Source of the DNA: an uncultured Collinsella sp.
Lineage (GTDB): Bacteria; Actinomycetota; Coriobacteriia; Coriobacteriales; Coriobacteriaceae
Direction of reading: 5' to 3'
Length of the DNA: 42,224 bases
Assembly: GCA_900544755.1 (NCBI GenBank)
Contig: UQWQ01000009.1
Location: forward strand, 1-42,224
Below are positions 28,254 through 36,754 of the stretch, piece after piece. The position numbers were made by a program, and so were the translations under genes. The notes below the pieces were generated by a model. The model ran no database searches, was not told the DNA's origin, and saw only the letters and a list, made by a program, of their open reading frames with translations. How positions within the stretch are numbered: the first letter of the stretch is position 1; each line of letters opens with the position of its first letter.

Positions 28254-30026
28254 TTACGAACGTTTGCGACTCGCCAGGGCGCCTGCGGCGATGGCGGCTG
28301 TTCCCGCAAGGGCGGCTGCCACGATGGCTGCGTTCGAGGTGTCGCCGGTTGCCGCGAGCTTGCCGACGGTCTTGGCTCCCTTGGCTGCAACTGCAACGGT
28401 CTTGGTTGTCTTCGTGCCCTCGGACTTGGAACCCTCGGGCTTGGTCTTGCCGTGCTTTTCCTCGGGCTTGGTCTCCTCGGGAGGCACGATGACCGTGCTC
28501 TTGGCGACAGCGGCGTCATAGGGGGAGTCAATCGTGGCATCGCCCGTGCCAATGGTCTGCCCCGCCTCGTAGACGATGCCGTCGCTGAGCTCTTCCTTGT
28601 TGCGATAGTCAATGACTTTGCCGCCTGCAGGCGTCTGGATGATGGCGTCCTTGATTTCGATGGTGCCGATCGCCTTGCCGTCCGCGCTCATGGCAAGGGC
28701 GAAGATAGCCGCCGTGTCTCCCTCGGCCGTGACCTTGCTGCGGACGATCGAGATGGTCGCGGGCGTGATGCCCTTCTCGGTCTGCGCGAAGATGCCGATG
28801 TTCAGGCCCTCGGACTCAGGGATGATTTCGTCGTTTTGGTCTCCACTGTAGTGGTCGGGGCCGTCGCCGCCGGTCTCGGCATAGCGGGCTATGGCCTTGA
28901 CAACGGAGTCGCTGATGTAGATATGGCCACCCGCTTCGTCGGAGTAGAAATTACTGGTGGAGATTGCAACCGAGAACCTGCCTTCTGCGAGCGCATCCAC
29001 AGTCGAGCCGTTCTTGATGACGATGTTGTCCTCATCGGTGAAGAGTGCGCTGGCTTCCCCGCCATCTGAGCTTGCGCGGACCGTCACGGTCGCGCCATCG
29101 AGCGTGATGCCCTTGTAGACATAGATGCCATACCCAACGCCACTTGCGTTGAGGGAAGCGTTCGTGACCGTGAGGCTGTTTTTACCGTCGATGGCGGCGT
29201 CTTCCTCGGAGCTTGCCTTGACCTGGCTGCCACCCGAGATCTCGATGTTGCCGTCGGCCCAAATCGCATTGTCTTTGATAGAGCTTGCCTCTACCTTGCC
29301 GCCGCCCTTTATGATGAGGTTCTCGTTAGCATCGATACCCTGATCCTCGGTGGCCTTGGCGGTGACGGTTCCGCTGTTGTCGATCGTGATGTTGCCGTCG
29401 GCCCTGATGCCATCCGAATCGCCCGTGGCGTTAACGTTTCCCGAGCCCTTGATGGTGACATCGCCCCCGGCATCGATGGCATCGTGCTCGGTGCTCGTGG
29501 CGTTGACAGTGCCAGCGCCGTCGATGTTGATGTTGCCGACGGAAGTGATGGCGTCACGAGAAGATGTCACGTTGAGCGTGCTGGACGCGTCGCCCTGAAT
29601 ATTAAGCTCGGCGTTCTCGTTCGCGCCATCCTTAACCTTGATGCCGCGGCCGTTGTCGTTAGTGACGGTGTTGTTGCCCTCGTAGCTCACGTTGAGCTTG
29701 CCCGCTGCCTCGATCGCGCCGCCGTTATAGCCGTTGAGCTTCATGTCGTCGGCGCCGTCCCAGCTCCAGGTACCGGCGGCGTCGCCCGCCGCGGTGCCGG
29801 CGTTGTATTGGGTGCCGCCGACGTCCACCCACTCGGCCGCGAGCGAGACGCTCGGCATGAGCAGCGAACTTACCGTGAGCGCGCATACGGCGCCTACAAC
29901 GATGCGGCGTGTCACGCGGCGCCAGCTGCCGTGTGCGAGCAGCGTGCGACGGCGCACGTCGGGCTCGACAAAATGGGCTCCAGAGGTTTTGTCATTGCGC
30001 TTGGGGGTCGTGAACAAGGCGGCCAT
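28254..30026 (-). CDS. Beta-helix surface protein with LAATG sorting signal (copy 1)
   Basis: A 590-residue paralogue of the 26270 protein with the same layout: signal peptide (about residues 33-64), parallel beta-helix repeats (about 110-330: GNINIDGAGTVNATS, GDVTIKGSGNVNATG and so on), a C-terminal non-repeat region, a linker (KPEEKHGKTKPEGSKSEG) and LAATGD-hydrophobic-RKRS. It has one extra helix coil (KVEASSIKDNAIWADGNIEI) that copy 2 lacks, which explains the length difference. ATG 30026 follows GGGAG. It is probably sortase-anchored and glycan-binding or adhesive; no catalytic motif was seen. Located downstream of the purine permease, behind a terminator. Confidence 0.85.
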   Translation of the reverse strand: MAALFTTPKRNDKTSGAHFVEPDVRRRTLLAHGSWRRVTRRIVVGAVCALTVSSLLMPSVSLAAEWVDVGGTQYNAGTAAGDAAGTWSWDGADDMKLNGYNGGAIEAAGKLNVSYEGNNTVTNDNGRGIKVKDGANENAELNIQGDASSTLNVTSSRDAITSVGNINIDGAGTVNATSTEHDAIDAGGDVTIKGSGNVNATGDSDGIRADGNITIDNSGTVTAKATEDQGIDANENLIIKGGGKVEASSIKDNAIWADGNIEISGGSQVKASSEEDAAIDGKNSLTVTNASLNASGVGYGIYVYKGITLDGATVTVRASSDGGEASALFTDEDNIVIKNGSTVDALAEGRFSVAISTSNFYSDEAGGHIYISDSVVKAIARYAETGGDGPDHYSGDQNDEIIPESEGLNIGIFAQTEKGITPATISIVRSKVTAEGDTAAIFALAMSADGKAIGTIEIKDAIIQTPAGGKVIDYRNKEELSDGIVYEAGQTIGTGDATIDSPYDAAVAKSTVIVPPEETKPEEKHGKTKPEGSKSEGTKTTKTVAVAAKGAKTVGKLAATGDTSNAAIVAAALAGTAAIAAGALASRKRS

Positions 30027-30172
30027 GGTTACTCCCATCCTCATAGGGCCTATGCGATTACGCCCAGCATATCTGCAGGATGTAGCCGGCGGTAGTGCCG
30101 TTTGGAGAGCAAAACGTCCAAAACTTGCGAAGCAATACATCGCGCGTCCGTGTGGCGCCTGGCTTTAAAAGC

Positions 30173-30207
30173 AAAGCGCGGAGCCGCTCGATGCGACTCC
30201 GCGCTTT
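30173..30207. terminator. Intrinsic terminator after the purine permease
   Basis: AAAGCGCGGAG pairs perfectly with CTCCGCGCTTT across a 13-base loop, 27 bp past the permease stop codon. Confidence 0.82.
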
Positions 30208-30233
30208 GCTGTTTGGTATTGCGAATCTTGCGC

Positions 30234-31547
30234 CTACGCTACAAAGAAGTAGACGAGGAAGGCAAGGGCTGCGATCCACATGAGCGGCTTGATCTTGGAT
30301 GCCTCGCCCTTAAAGAGCGCGACGACCACGTAGGCGATAAAGCCCAGACCAATGCCGGCAGAGATGGAGTAGGTGAAGGGCACGCCGGCGACAATCATGA
30401 ACGCCGGGAAGCCCTGCGACACGTCGGACCAGTCGATCTCGGAGGCCTCGCTCATCATGAGGTAGCCGACGTAGACCAGAGCACCGCAGGTGGCGGCGCT
30501 GGAAACGATGGTGACGATGGGGGAGAAGAACGCGGCGAGAATGAACAGCACGCCGGTGGTGACGGAGGTGAGGCCCGTGCGGCCACCGTCGGCAGCGCCA
30601 GAGGTGGACTCGACGAAGGTGGTGATGGAGGAGACGCCCATAAAGCCACCGGCAGCAGCGGCCACGGAGTCGACGACCAGGATGGGACGGATGTCCTCGA
30701 CATTGCCGTCCTCGGTCAAGAACTCGCCCTGCTTGGCGACGGCCATCGCGGTGCCCATGGTGTCGAAGAAGTCGCTCATGAGCAGCGAGAAGGCAACGAC
30801 GAGCAGCATCGGGTCGGTCAGGACCTTCACGATGGCAAGGTTGCCGTCGGCAGTGCTGGCAAACGGGGCGCCGAAGGTCGAGAAGTCGAGCGGTGCGATG
30901 AGGCCCTCGGGCGCATGGGTGACGCCCAGCGGGATTCCGGCGATAACGGCGACGATGATGCCGATGAGCAGCGAGCCCGGCACGTTGCGGGAAGCCAGGG
31001 CAACCGTCACGACGATGGAGATGATGCCGACGATAAAGGTGGGGGAGGCGATGTCGCCCAGGCCGACGAGCGTACCGGCGCCAGCGGTGATGATGCCGGC
31101 GTCGCACAGGCCGATCATGGCGATAAACAGGCCCAGACCCACCGAGATGGCGTGGCGCAGGACCACGGGGATGGCGTCCATGATGGCCTCGCGCAGGCCG
31201 CAAAGGACGAGCAGCAAGATGACGATACCCTCGAGGAAGATAACGCTCATGGCCACGTGCCAGTCGCCGCCGCACATGGTGGTGGCGATGCCCGCGATCA
31301 TGGCGTTGATGCCCAGACCCGACGCGCAGGCGAGCGGGCGGTTGGCGAAGATGCCCATGCAGATGGTCATGATGCCGGCGCCCAGGCAGGTGGCGCAGGC
31401 GAGCGCTCCCGCATCAATGCCAGCGCCCGAGAGCACTGCGGGGTTGACGGCGATGATGTAGGCCATCGCCAGGAATGTTGTCAGTCCAGCGCGAAGTTCG
31501 GTCCCGATTGTGGACTTGCGCTCACTGACGTGAAAAAGTTCGTCCAT
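30234..31547 (-). CDS. NCS2 AzgA/PbuG-type purine permease
   Basis: A 437-residue membrane transporter with about 13 hydrophobic spans. Family blocks: AGLTTFLAMAYIIAVNP near the N-terminus, SGLGINAMIAG, SDFFDTMGTAMAVAKQGEFL, and SSITTFVESTSGAADGGRTGLTS. These are hallmarks of the AzgA/PbuG/PbuO branch, which imports adenine, guanine or hypoxanthine. ATG 31547 has AAGGAAAGGG upstream; the frame opens at 31592. No purine riboswitch was recognised in the 190-bp upstream gap. The last 14 codons were copied in the downstream tandem duplication. Confidence 0.9.
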   Translation of the reverse strand: MDELFHVSERKSTIGTELRAGLTTFLAMAYIIAVNPAVLSGAGIDAGALACATCLGAGIMTICMGIFANRPLACASGLGINAMIAGIATTMCGGDWHVAMSVIFLEGIVILLLVLCGLREAIMDAIPVVLRHAISVGLGLFIAMIGLCDAGIITAGAGTLVGLGDIASPTFIVGIISIVVTVALASRNVPGSLLIGIIVAVIAGIPLGVTHAPEGLIAPLDFSTFGAPFASTADGNLAIVKVLTDPMLLVVAFSLLMSDFFDTMGTAMAVAKQGEFLTEDGNVEDIRPILVVDSVAAAAGGFMGVSSITTFVESTSGAADGGRTGLTSVTTGVLFILAAFFSPIVTIVSSAATCGALVYVGYLMMSEASEIDWSDVSQGFPAFMIVAGVPFTYSISAGIGLGFIAYVVVALFKGEASKIKPLMWIAALAFLVYFFVA

Positions 31548-31740
31548 GCATACCCTTTCCTTGTTCGGCCCCGAGTTTAGGCCGATTGACACGAACTCAT
31601 TTACTATATCGCCTTTACAACCTTGCTGTTCCTCGCATGTTGATGTTCGGCGCTTTGTAACAGACGGACGGTATTTATCGCATGAAAATGTGTGGGTACC
31701 GTATACTTAAGCGGTTACAACGACCCCTATGGAGGAACGT

Positions 31741-32160
31741 ATGATTAAAGAGCTTTGCCACGACGAGGCTATCCTGTCCCAGCGTTGCGAGGTTGCGACC
31801 GTCGAGGACGAGTCGGTTGCTCAGGACCTGATCGATACCATCAAGTCGCTCGATGATGCCGGCTGCTTGGCCGCCAACCAGATCGGCGTTACCAAGAAGG
31901 TCTGCGTCTACCTGGACGACGCCGGCGAGCCCCACGTGCTCTACAACCCCCGTCTGGTGTTTGGCCTGGGCGCCAGCAAGATGGAGGAGAGCTGCCTGAC
32001 GCACGAGGAGGTCACCAAGTCCACGCGCTATATCAAGTGCAAGGTTGCCTTTGACCAGATCGTCGATGGCAAGATGCGCGAGCGCAAGCAGGACTTTGTG
32101 GGCTTCGAGGCGCAGATGGTCCAGCATATGATCGACCACTGTCTTGGAAAGTTGGTCTAA
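31741..32160 (+). CDS. Peptide deformylase homologue lacking the catalytic Glu
   Basis: A 139-residue protein of the peptide deformylase family. Motif 1 is GCLAANQIG (about residues 41-49); motif 2, usually EGCLS, is ESCLT; motif 3, usually HExDH, is HMIDH (about 129-133). The metal ligands (one Cys, two His) are kept, but the catalytic Glu is replaced by Met (codon ATG, CAT ATG ATC GAC CAC). It may be an inactive or repurposed metal-binding paralogue; a complete HEIDH deformylase is encoded at 39372-39782. ATG 31741 has GGAGG just upstream, and a TATACT -10-like box lies at 31702-31707. Confidence 0.85.
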   Translation: MIKELCHDEAILSQRCEVATVEDESVAQDLIDTIKSLDDAGCLAANQIGVTKKVCVYLDDAGEPHVLYNPRLVFGLGASKMEESCLTHEEVTKSTRYIKCKVAFDQIVDGKMRERKQDFVGFEAQMVQHMIDHCLGKLV

Positions 32161-32162
32161 GG

Positions 32163-32230
32163 GGACCAAAGCACCGCACTTCGTCTCTTTTGGTCCGGGC
32201 GTGACATTGTTGTCATGTCCGGGCTTTTGT
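32163..32230 (+). terminator. Two adjacent hairpins with U-tract
   Basis: GGACCAAA/TTTGGTCC (32163-32196) is followed by CCGGGCGTGACA/TGTCATGTCCGG (32195-32222; two G-U pairs, TTGT loop) and CTTTTG. The second is the more convincing terminator for the deformylase homologue. Confidence 0.75.
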
Positions 32231-32291
32231 GTTTAGCGCCTTTTTGTTTGGTGACAATAACCTTAGCAGGACCGTAAAGCTAGGAGGCGCT

Positions 32292-33257
32292 ATGTGCACG
32301 AGCATTCGATTTACCGATAATTCTGGCCACATGTATCTGGGCCGCAACCTCGACTGGAGCTTTGACTACGGCCAACAGGTTCGCGTGATGCCGCGCGGGT
32401 TCCACATTCCGTATTCGTTTATCGACGATGCGTCGGCGGCACACGCGGTAATCGGCATGTGCATCGATTACAAGAACTATCCCATGTTTTTCGACTGTGG
32501 TAACGATGCGGGTCTGGCTGTGGCGGGGCTCAACTTTCCCGGCTATGCCGAGTATGCCGAGGGCCCTGTCGACGGCAAGAACAATATCGCGGCCTATGAG
32601 TTTCCCCTGTGGGTGGCAGCGACGTTCTCGACGGTCGATGAGGTCGAGGCCGCGCTGCGCGACACGGTGATTGTCGCCAAATCTGCCGGAGAGGGGCTGG
32701 GCGTGTCGCTGCTCCATTGGATTATCGGCGACAGCCAGCGCAGCATCGTGGTCGAGATGATGGCTGACGGCCTGCATGTATACGACGATCCGGTCGACAC
32801 CCTTGCCAACCAGCCGACCTTCCCGTGGCACATGGAAAACCTGCGCACCTATATCACCGCCACAAGCGATTTTCCGCAGACGGCGACATGGCGTGGCGCC
32901 GAGCTTAAGCCCTATGGAGCCGGTGCCGGCATGCGCGGCATTCCGGGCGATTGCTATTCGCCGAGCCGTTTTGTAAAGGCGGCGTACCTCAATGCCAATT
33001 ACCCGCAAAAGGAGAGCGAGACCGAAAACGTCGTTCGCATGTTCCGCTCGCTCGAGGGCGTGGTGATGATTGAGGGGGCGTCCAGGATGGGCGATGGCAA
33101 GTTCGAGAAGACTATCTATACCGGATGCTTTAGCGCGCGCACGGGCAATTATTACTACGCGATGTATGGGGATCCGTCGATTCGCTACGTGAGCCTGATG
33201 GATGCCGAGGGCGCGAGCCCCGATAGGCTCGTGGTTCCCGAGCCGCGTCGTTCGTAG
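32292..33257 (+). CDS. bsh: Choloylglycine hydrolase family (bile salt hydrolase)
   Basis: A 321-residue Ntn hydrolase. It begins MCTSIRF, so Met removal exposes the catalytic Cys2. Further hallmarks: YLGRNLDW (Arg and Asp of the active site, about residues 16-23), GLNFPGYAEY (about 80-89), NQPTF with the catalytic-site Asn, and SPSRFVKAAY with the conserved Arg. BSHs deconjugate glycine- or taurine-linked bile acids in the gut; penicillin V acylase and other amidase activities share the fold. GLNFPGYAEY favours BSH. There is no signal peptide. AGGAGG lies six bases before ATG 32292. Confidence 0.9.
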   Translation: MCTSIRFTDNSGHMYLGRNLDWSFDYGQQVRVMPRGFHIPYSFIDDASAAHAVIGMCIDYKNYPMFFDCGNDAGLAVAGLNFPGYAEYAEGPVDGKNNIAAYEFPLWVAATFSTVDEVEAALRDTVIVAKSAGEGLGVSLLHWIIGDSQRSIVVEMMADGLHVYDDPVDTLANQPTFPWHMENLRTYITATSDFPQTATWRGAELKPYGAGAGMRGIPGDCYSPSRFVKAAYLNANYPQKESETENVVRMFRSLEGVVMIEGASRMGDGKFEKTIYTGCFSARTGNYYYAMYGDPSIRYVSLMDAEGASPDRLVVPEPRRS

Positions 33258-33280
33258 CTCACTGGTCCGTTGCGACATAA

Positions 33281-33316
33281 AACGGCCTCGCACCTCTTAT
33301 GAGATGCGAGGCCGTT
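33281..33316. terminator. Bidirectional intrinsic terminator
   Basis: AACGGCCTCGCA and TGCGAGGCCGTT form a perfect 12-bp stem with a 12-base loop between the convergent BSH and Kup genes. Confidence 0.82.
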
Positions 33317-33338
33317 GTCGTCAATGGCTGGTGGCGTG

Positions 33339-35567
33339 TTAGAAGTTGGCGTCGTTGAACTGGGTGCTCTCGAGTCCGTCGAGTTGCTGTTCGGGCGTAT
33401 CTGCGACGCTCTCGAGCAGCTCAGTGGGATCGACGTTCATATTCTTACCGGCTTCGTTGCCGTTGACCAGGTCGTCCGAGAAGATGTCGACTTCCATTTC
33501 TTCGGCCTCTTCGATCTGAACCTCGAGCGGCACTTGGGTGCGCACGAGCTTAACGGCCGGGCGCATGCGGGCAAACAGCGGCACGTACTCGATGATGATG
33601 GCCGAGTTCTCGAGACCGTACCAGCGTGCCGGGCTTCCGCAGGCGCGGCGGACGGCGTACTTGATGGCCATCACGCGGTGGTCATTGCGGTTGATGTCCG
33701 TTTCGGGGGCGAGCATCTTGCGCAGCATACAAAAACGGAAGTCGCCCACGTTGCCGCGCGTCTCGTAGATGGAGTAGGTGTGATGCTGCGGCGGCAGCTC
33801 ACCCGATGCCATCAAGTCGCCAACGATTTGGCGCAGGTAGGCATTAACGCGCTGGTTGACCTTAAAGCCCAAGTCCAGGCGCACGCGGAACAAAAAGTCC
33901 GTGCCAAAGGTCTCGACGGAATACTCGTGCGTATAGGGCTCGTCGGTAACGTGCACGTTGATGAACCAGTATGCCTTGGCGCGCTTGGGATGCTTATCCA
34001 AGATGGAATAGAGCACGTCGCGGTCGAGCGTGAGCGGGTCGGGGCTGTTGGTGAGGAACACCAGATTGTCGGCGAGCACGGGGTAGGTCTCGTCGTTGCG
34101 CAGGCGGTTGAGCTGGTCAATGTACTTGGAGACGGGCAGCAGGATCGTCTGCGTGCGCTCGATGGCGGTGCCGCGGCGCCACACGTACATAAGGCCAAAC
34201 AGCAGCGAGGCCAAGAAGATCATTACGTAGCCGCCGTCAAAGAACATGGTAAGGCACGAGGCGAAAAAGCACAGCTCAATGGCGCCGAAGAGCAGGGCGA
34301 AGACGCAGGCGCCCAGCTTGTGCTTGAGAATGCCGGCGATATAGCTCGTCAAAAGCGTGGTGGTCATAAGCATGGTCACGGTAATGGCGAGGCCGTAGGC
34401 ACTCTCCATGCGCTCGGAGTTTTGGAACAGCAGCACGATGAAGATGCAGCCGACCCACATGATGTTATTGACGAGTGGAATATAGAGCTGGCCCTTGGTG
34501 TCGCTGGGGTAGTGGATGCGCAGGTGCGGCATAAGGTTGAGGCGCGTTGCCTCGGATACCAGCGAGAACGAGCCGGTGATGAGCGCCTGTGAGGCGATGA
34601 TGGCCGCCACGGCCGAAAGCACGATGGCAAAGGGGCGCAGGGGCTCGGGGAGCATCATATAGAACGGGTTGACGATATCCATCGCGAGCATCTGGGGGTT
34701 GGAGTTATTGGCGAGTAGCCAAGCTCCCTGACCCAGATAGTTGAGGATAAGGGCCACCTTAACAAATGGCCAGGATGCATAGATGTTTGCCTTGCCCACG
34801 TGGCCCATGTCCGAGTAGAGTGCCTCGGCACCGGTTGTCGACAGGAAGACAAAGCCGAGCACCATAATGCCCGAATGGTTGATGGGCAAGAACAGGAACA
34901 TAATGCCGCGGATGGGGTTGAGCGCGCGCAAGATGGACAGGTTGCCGAGCATGTTGAACAGACCGGCGCCTGCCAGGAACAGGAACCACAGCGTCATGAG
35001 CGGGCCGAACAGCTTGCCGATTGACGAGGTGCCGGCGCGCTGCATGGCAAATAGGCCGCAGATAATGATGATGGTGATGATGATGACGTTGGTCTGCCCG
35101 TCGCCCAGCAGCGCATGGCCCCATTCGATGGTGCGCAGACCCTCGATGGCTGTGGTGACCGTGACGGCGGGGGTGAGGATGCCGTCGGCAAGCAGTGCCG
35201 CACCGCCGATCATGGCGGGCAGAATCAGCCATGGTGCCACCTTGCGTACGAGGCTGAACAGGGCGAAGATGCCGCCTTCGTTGTGGTTGTCGGCCTTCAT
35301 GGCGATTACCACGTACTTGACCGTGGTCACGAGCGTCATGGTCCAGATGACGAGCGAAAGCGCGCCCAGGATCATGTCCTCGCTGACGGTACCGATGCCG
35401 CCGTTGTTGGCGACGATTGATTTCATGGTGTACATGGGGCTCGTGCCGATGTCGCCATAGACGACGCCGAGCGTTACGAGCAGCATGCCAGCGGAGAGGG
35501 GGATGGCTCCGTGCCCGCCTTGTCCGCGCTGGTCTTGGAGGTTTGCCTCCAGTTTGTTGTGTGCCAC
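33339..35567 (-). CDS. kup: Kup/Trk-type low-affinity potassium transporter
   Basis: A 742-residue protein. The N-terminal half has about 12 membrane spans and opens with GVVYGDIGTSPMYTMKS, the Kup signature; GGIFALFSL and ADGILTPAVTVTTAIEGL also fit. The C-terminal 250 residues are soluble and end in an acidic tail (EEAEEMEVDIFSDDL and beyond). It imports potassium with protons. The start chosen is the GTG at 35567, since AAGGGAG ends five bases upstream; an ATG six codons earlier (35585) lacks a ribosome binding site. No c-di-AMP riboswitch was recognised in the 157-bp upstream region. Confidence 0.9.
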   Translation of the reverse strand: MAHNKLEANLQDQRGQGGHGAIPLSAGMLLVTLGVVYGDIGTSPMYTMKSIVANNGGIGTVSEDMILGALSLVIWTMTLVTTVKYVVIAMKADNHNEGGIFALFSLVRKVAPWLILPAMIGGAALLADGILTPAVTVTTAIEGLRTIEWGHALLGDGQTNVIIITIIIICGLFAMQRAGTSSIGKLFGPLMTLWFLFLAGAGLFNMLGNLSILRALNPIRGIMFLFLPINHSGIMVLGFVFLSTTGAEALYSDMGHVGKANIYASWPFVKVALILNYLGQGAWLLANNSNPQMLAMDIVNPFYMMLPEPLRPFAIVLSAVAAIIASQALITGSFSLVSEATRLNLMPHLRIHYPSDTKGQLYIPLVNNIMWVGCIFIVLLFQNSERMESAYGLAITVTMLMTTTLLTSYIAGILKHKLGACVFALLFGAIELCFFASCLTMFFDGGYVMIFLASLLFGLMYVWRRGTAIERTQTILLPVSKYIDQLNRLRNDETYPVLADNLVFLTNSPDPLTLDRDVLYSILDKHPKRAKAYWFINVHVTDEPYTHEYSVETFGTDFLFRVRLDLGFKVNQRVNAYLRQIVGDLMASGELPPQHHTYSIYETRGNVGDFRFCMLRKMLAPETDINRNDHRVMAIKYAVRRACGSPARWYGLENSAIIIEYVPLFARMRPAVKLVRTQVPLEVQIEEAEEMEVDIFSDDLVNGNEAGKNMNVDPTELLESVADTPEQQLDGLESTQFNDANF

Positions 35568-35666
35568 GAGGACTCCCTTAGACATCCGGTTATCTGTCTA
35601 GGACAAAAAACTTTATGCCGTCTTTATACATACAAGAGCAGTTTGGCACATCGGGATATTTTAGAC

Positions 35667-35690
35667 AATAATCCTCAGCTGGGGATTATT
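35667..35690 (-). terminator. Hairpin after the EamA gene
   Basis: AATAATCCTC pairs with GGGGATTATT (one G-T pair; AGCT loop) 35 bp past the EamA stop codon and upstream of kup. There is no clear T run, so it may be partial. Confidence 0.55.
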
Positions 35691-35724
35691 TATCTACGCA
35701 GGTAGCATTTCAAAGCAGGGGCTT

Positions 35725-36636
35725 TTAAGCACGTGCTATCTGGGCGATGCCAGCCTTGGCGTTTGCGCGTTTGCCGGCGAGTTCGCAAAAAATCGCGCCG
35801 CCGATGATAAGCGCGGCGCCCATCAGGCGGACCGGTGTTATGGCTTCACCCAAAAGGGCGGCTGAGAACACGACCGCCGAAAGCGGCTCGAGGTAGCCGA
35901 CGACGGCGACGGTCTGAACGGGCAGCTTGGCGACGGCGCTAAAGTAGAGCAGGCAACCAATGCCGGTGTTGACGACGCCGAGCATAGCGACGGCGCGCCA
36001 ATCAATGCTGGCGGCGACGCCGGCGGACAGGAACGAGGGAGCGCCCTGCGTGATGAGCGTGAGGGCCAGTGCGGTCACAAAGGCGGCGCTCACTTGGAGT
36101 GCGGAGTTCTCGAGGCCCTCGATGTGAGGCGCACCCTTGCTGGCGATGACCATCAATGCATAGCAGAAGGCCGAGGCGATTCCACAGACGATGCCCGCAA
36201 TGGGCATATTGCCGCCTAGACCTTGCGCTGCAATGAGAAAAGCACCGCAGGCGACGGCGATAAAGCCGGCGATTTTGCTGCCGGTCAGCTTTTCGCCAAA
36301 AATGAGCGGGGAGAGGGCCATAACGATGATGGGGCCGCAGTAGTACAGCAGCGAGGATACGCCGACGCCGATCGTCTGGTAGGCGCGGAACAGAAAAATC
36401 CAGCTGGCGCCCAGCGCGGCGCCCGAGACGATGAGCGCTGCGGCCTCGCGGGGGCGAGACGGAGCCTGCAGGTTATGGCGCTTGGTTATGAAGAGGACGG
36501 CGGCAAGGGTGAGAGCGCCCAAAAACGTGCGCAACAGTACGATATCGGAGCTCGGCAGCGCGATGGCAGCGGCGATGATGCCGTTGGAGCCAAACAATAG
36601 CAATGCTGCTAAGTACGTAAACAATCCGTTGTTCAT
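35725..36636 (-). CDS. EamA-family (DMT) transporter
   Basis: A 303-residue membrane protein with ten predicted spans in two five-span halves, typical of the drug/metabolite exporters (RhaT/YdcZ/EamA). The first half begins GLFTYLAALLLFGSNGIIAA; the second has GIVCGIASAFCYALMVIASK and ends VRLMGAALIIGGAIFCELAG. The substrate is unknown; amino acids or metabolites are typical. ATG 36636 has AGGGGA about 10 bases upstream. It is divergent from a LysR gene across a 118-bp gap with a 17-bp palindrome, suggesting LysR control of export. Confidence 0.88.
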   Translation of the reverse strand: MNNGLFTYLAALLLFGSNGIIAAAIALPSSDIVLLRTFLGALTLAAVLFITKRHNLQAPSRPREAAALIVSGAALGASWIFLFRAYQTIGVGVSSLLYYCGPIIVMALSPLIFGEKLTGSKIAGFIAVACGAFLIAAQGLGGNMPIAGIVCGIASAFCYALMVIASKGAPHIEGLENSALQVSAAFVTALALTLITQGAPSFLSAGVAASIDWRAVAMLGVVNTGIGCLLYFSAVAKLPVQTVAVVGYLEPLSAVVFSAALLGEAITPVRLMGAALIIGGAIFCELAGKRANAKAGIAQIARA

Positions 36637-36665
36637 GTGCTGACATCCCCTCTATATCCGAGCAT

Positions 36666-36682
36666 GTTCACTATGGGTGAAC
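36666..36682. promoter_or_regulatory. Palindromic operator between EamA and LysR genes
   Basis: GTTCAC-TATGG-GTGAAC, a perfect 17-bp dyad 29 bp from the EamA start and 72 bp from the LysR start. A TATAAT -10 for the LysR gene lies at 36704-36709, close enough for autoregulation. Confidence 0.65.
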
Positions 36683-36754
36683 TGGCTTTAGAAGAAAAGC
36701 GAATATAATGCATGGATAACATGACAAAAACTCATGTAAAGGTGGAGGGGTGCC

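Larger units (their letters stand above)
26270..30280. repeat. Tandem duplication: permease tail + leader + surface-protein gene
   Basis: The unit 28254-30280 (last codons of the purine permease, terminator, leader, surface gene) has a diverged copy at 26270-28233. The leaders share CCAAACGGCAC, ACCGCCGGC, ACATCC and TATAGGCCC-like blocks; both hairpins (28128-28160, 30173-30207) correspond; and the permease tail is duplicated at 28187-28233. Confidence 0.85.

Noticed and set aside
30102..31580. 492-codon plus-strand frame opposite the purine permease
   Set aside because: Asp/Gly/His-rich composition typical of antisense to a membrane protein; no supporting start.
31548..31740. Possible purine riboswitch ahead of the AzgA/PbuG-type permease
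   Set aside because: The conserved core of the purine aptamer could not be found on the minus strand.
33315..34592. 425-codon plus-strand frame opposite kup
   Set aside because: Shadow of the Kup gene; no recognisable domain.
35568..35724. Possible c-di-AMP (ydaO) riboswitch ahead of kup
   Set aside because: Region is too short and lacks the conserved aptamer blocks.
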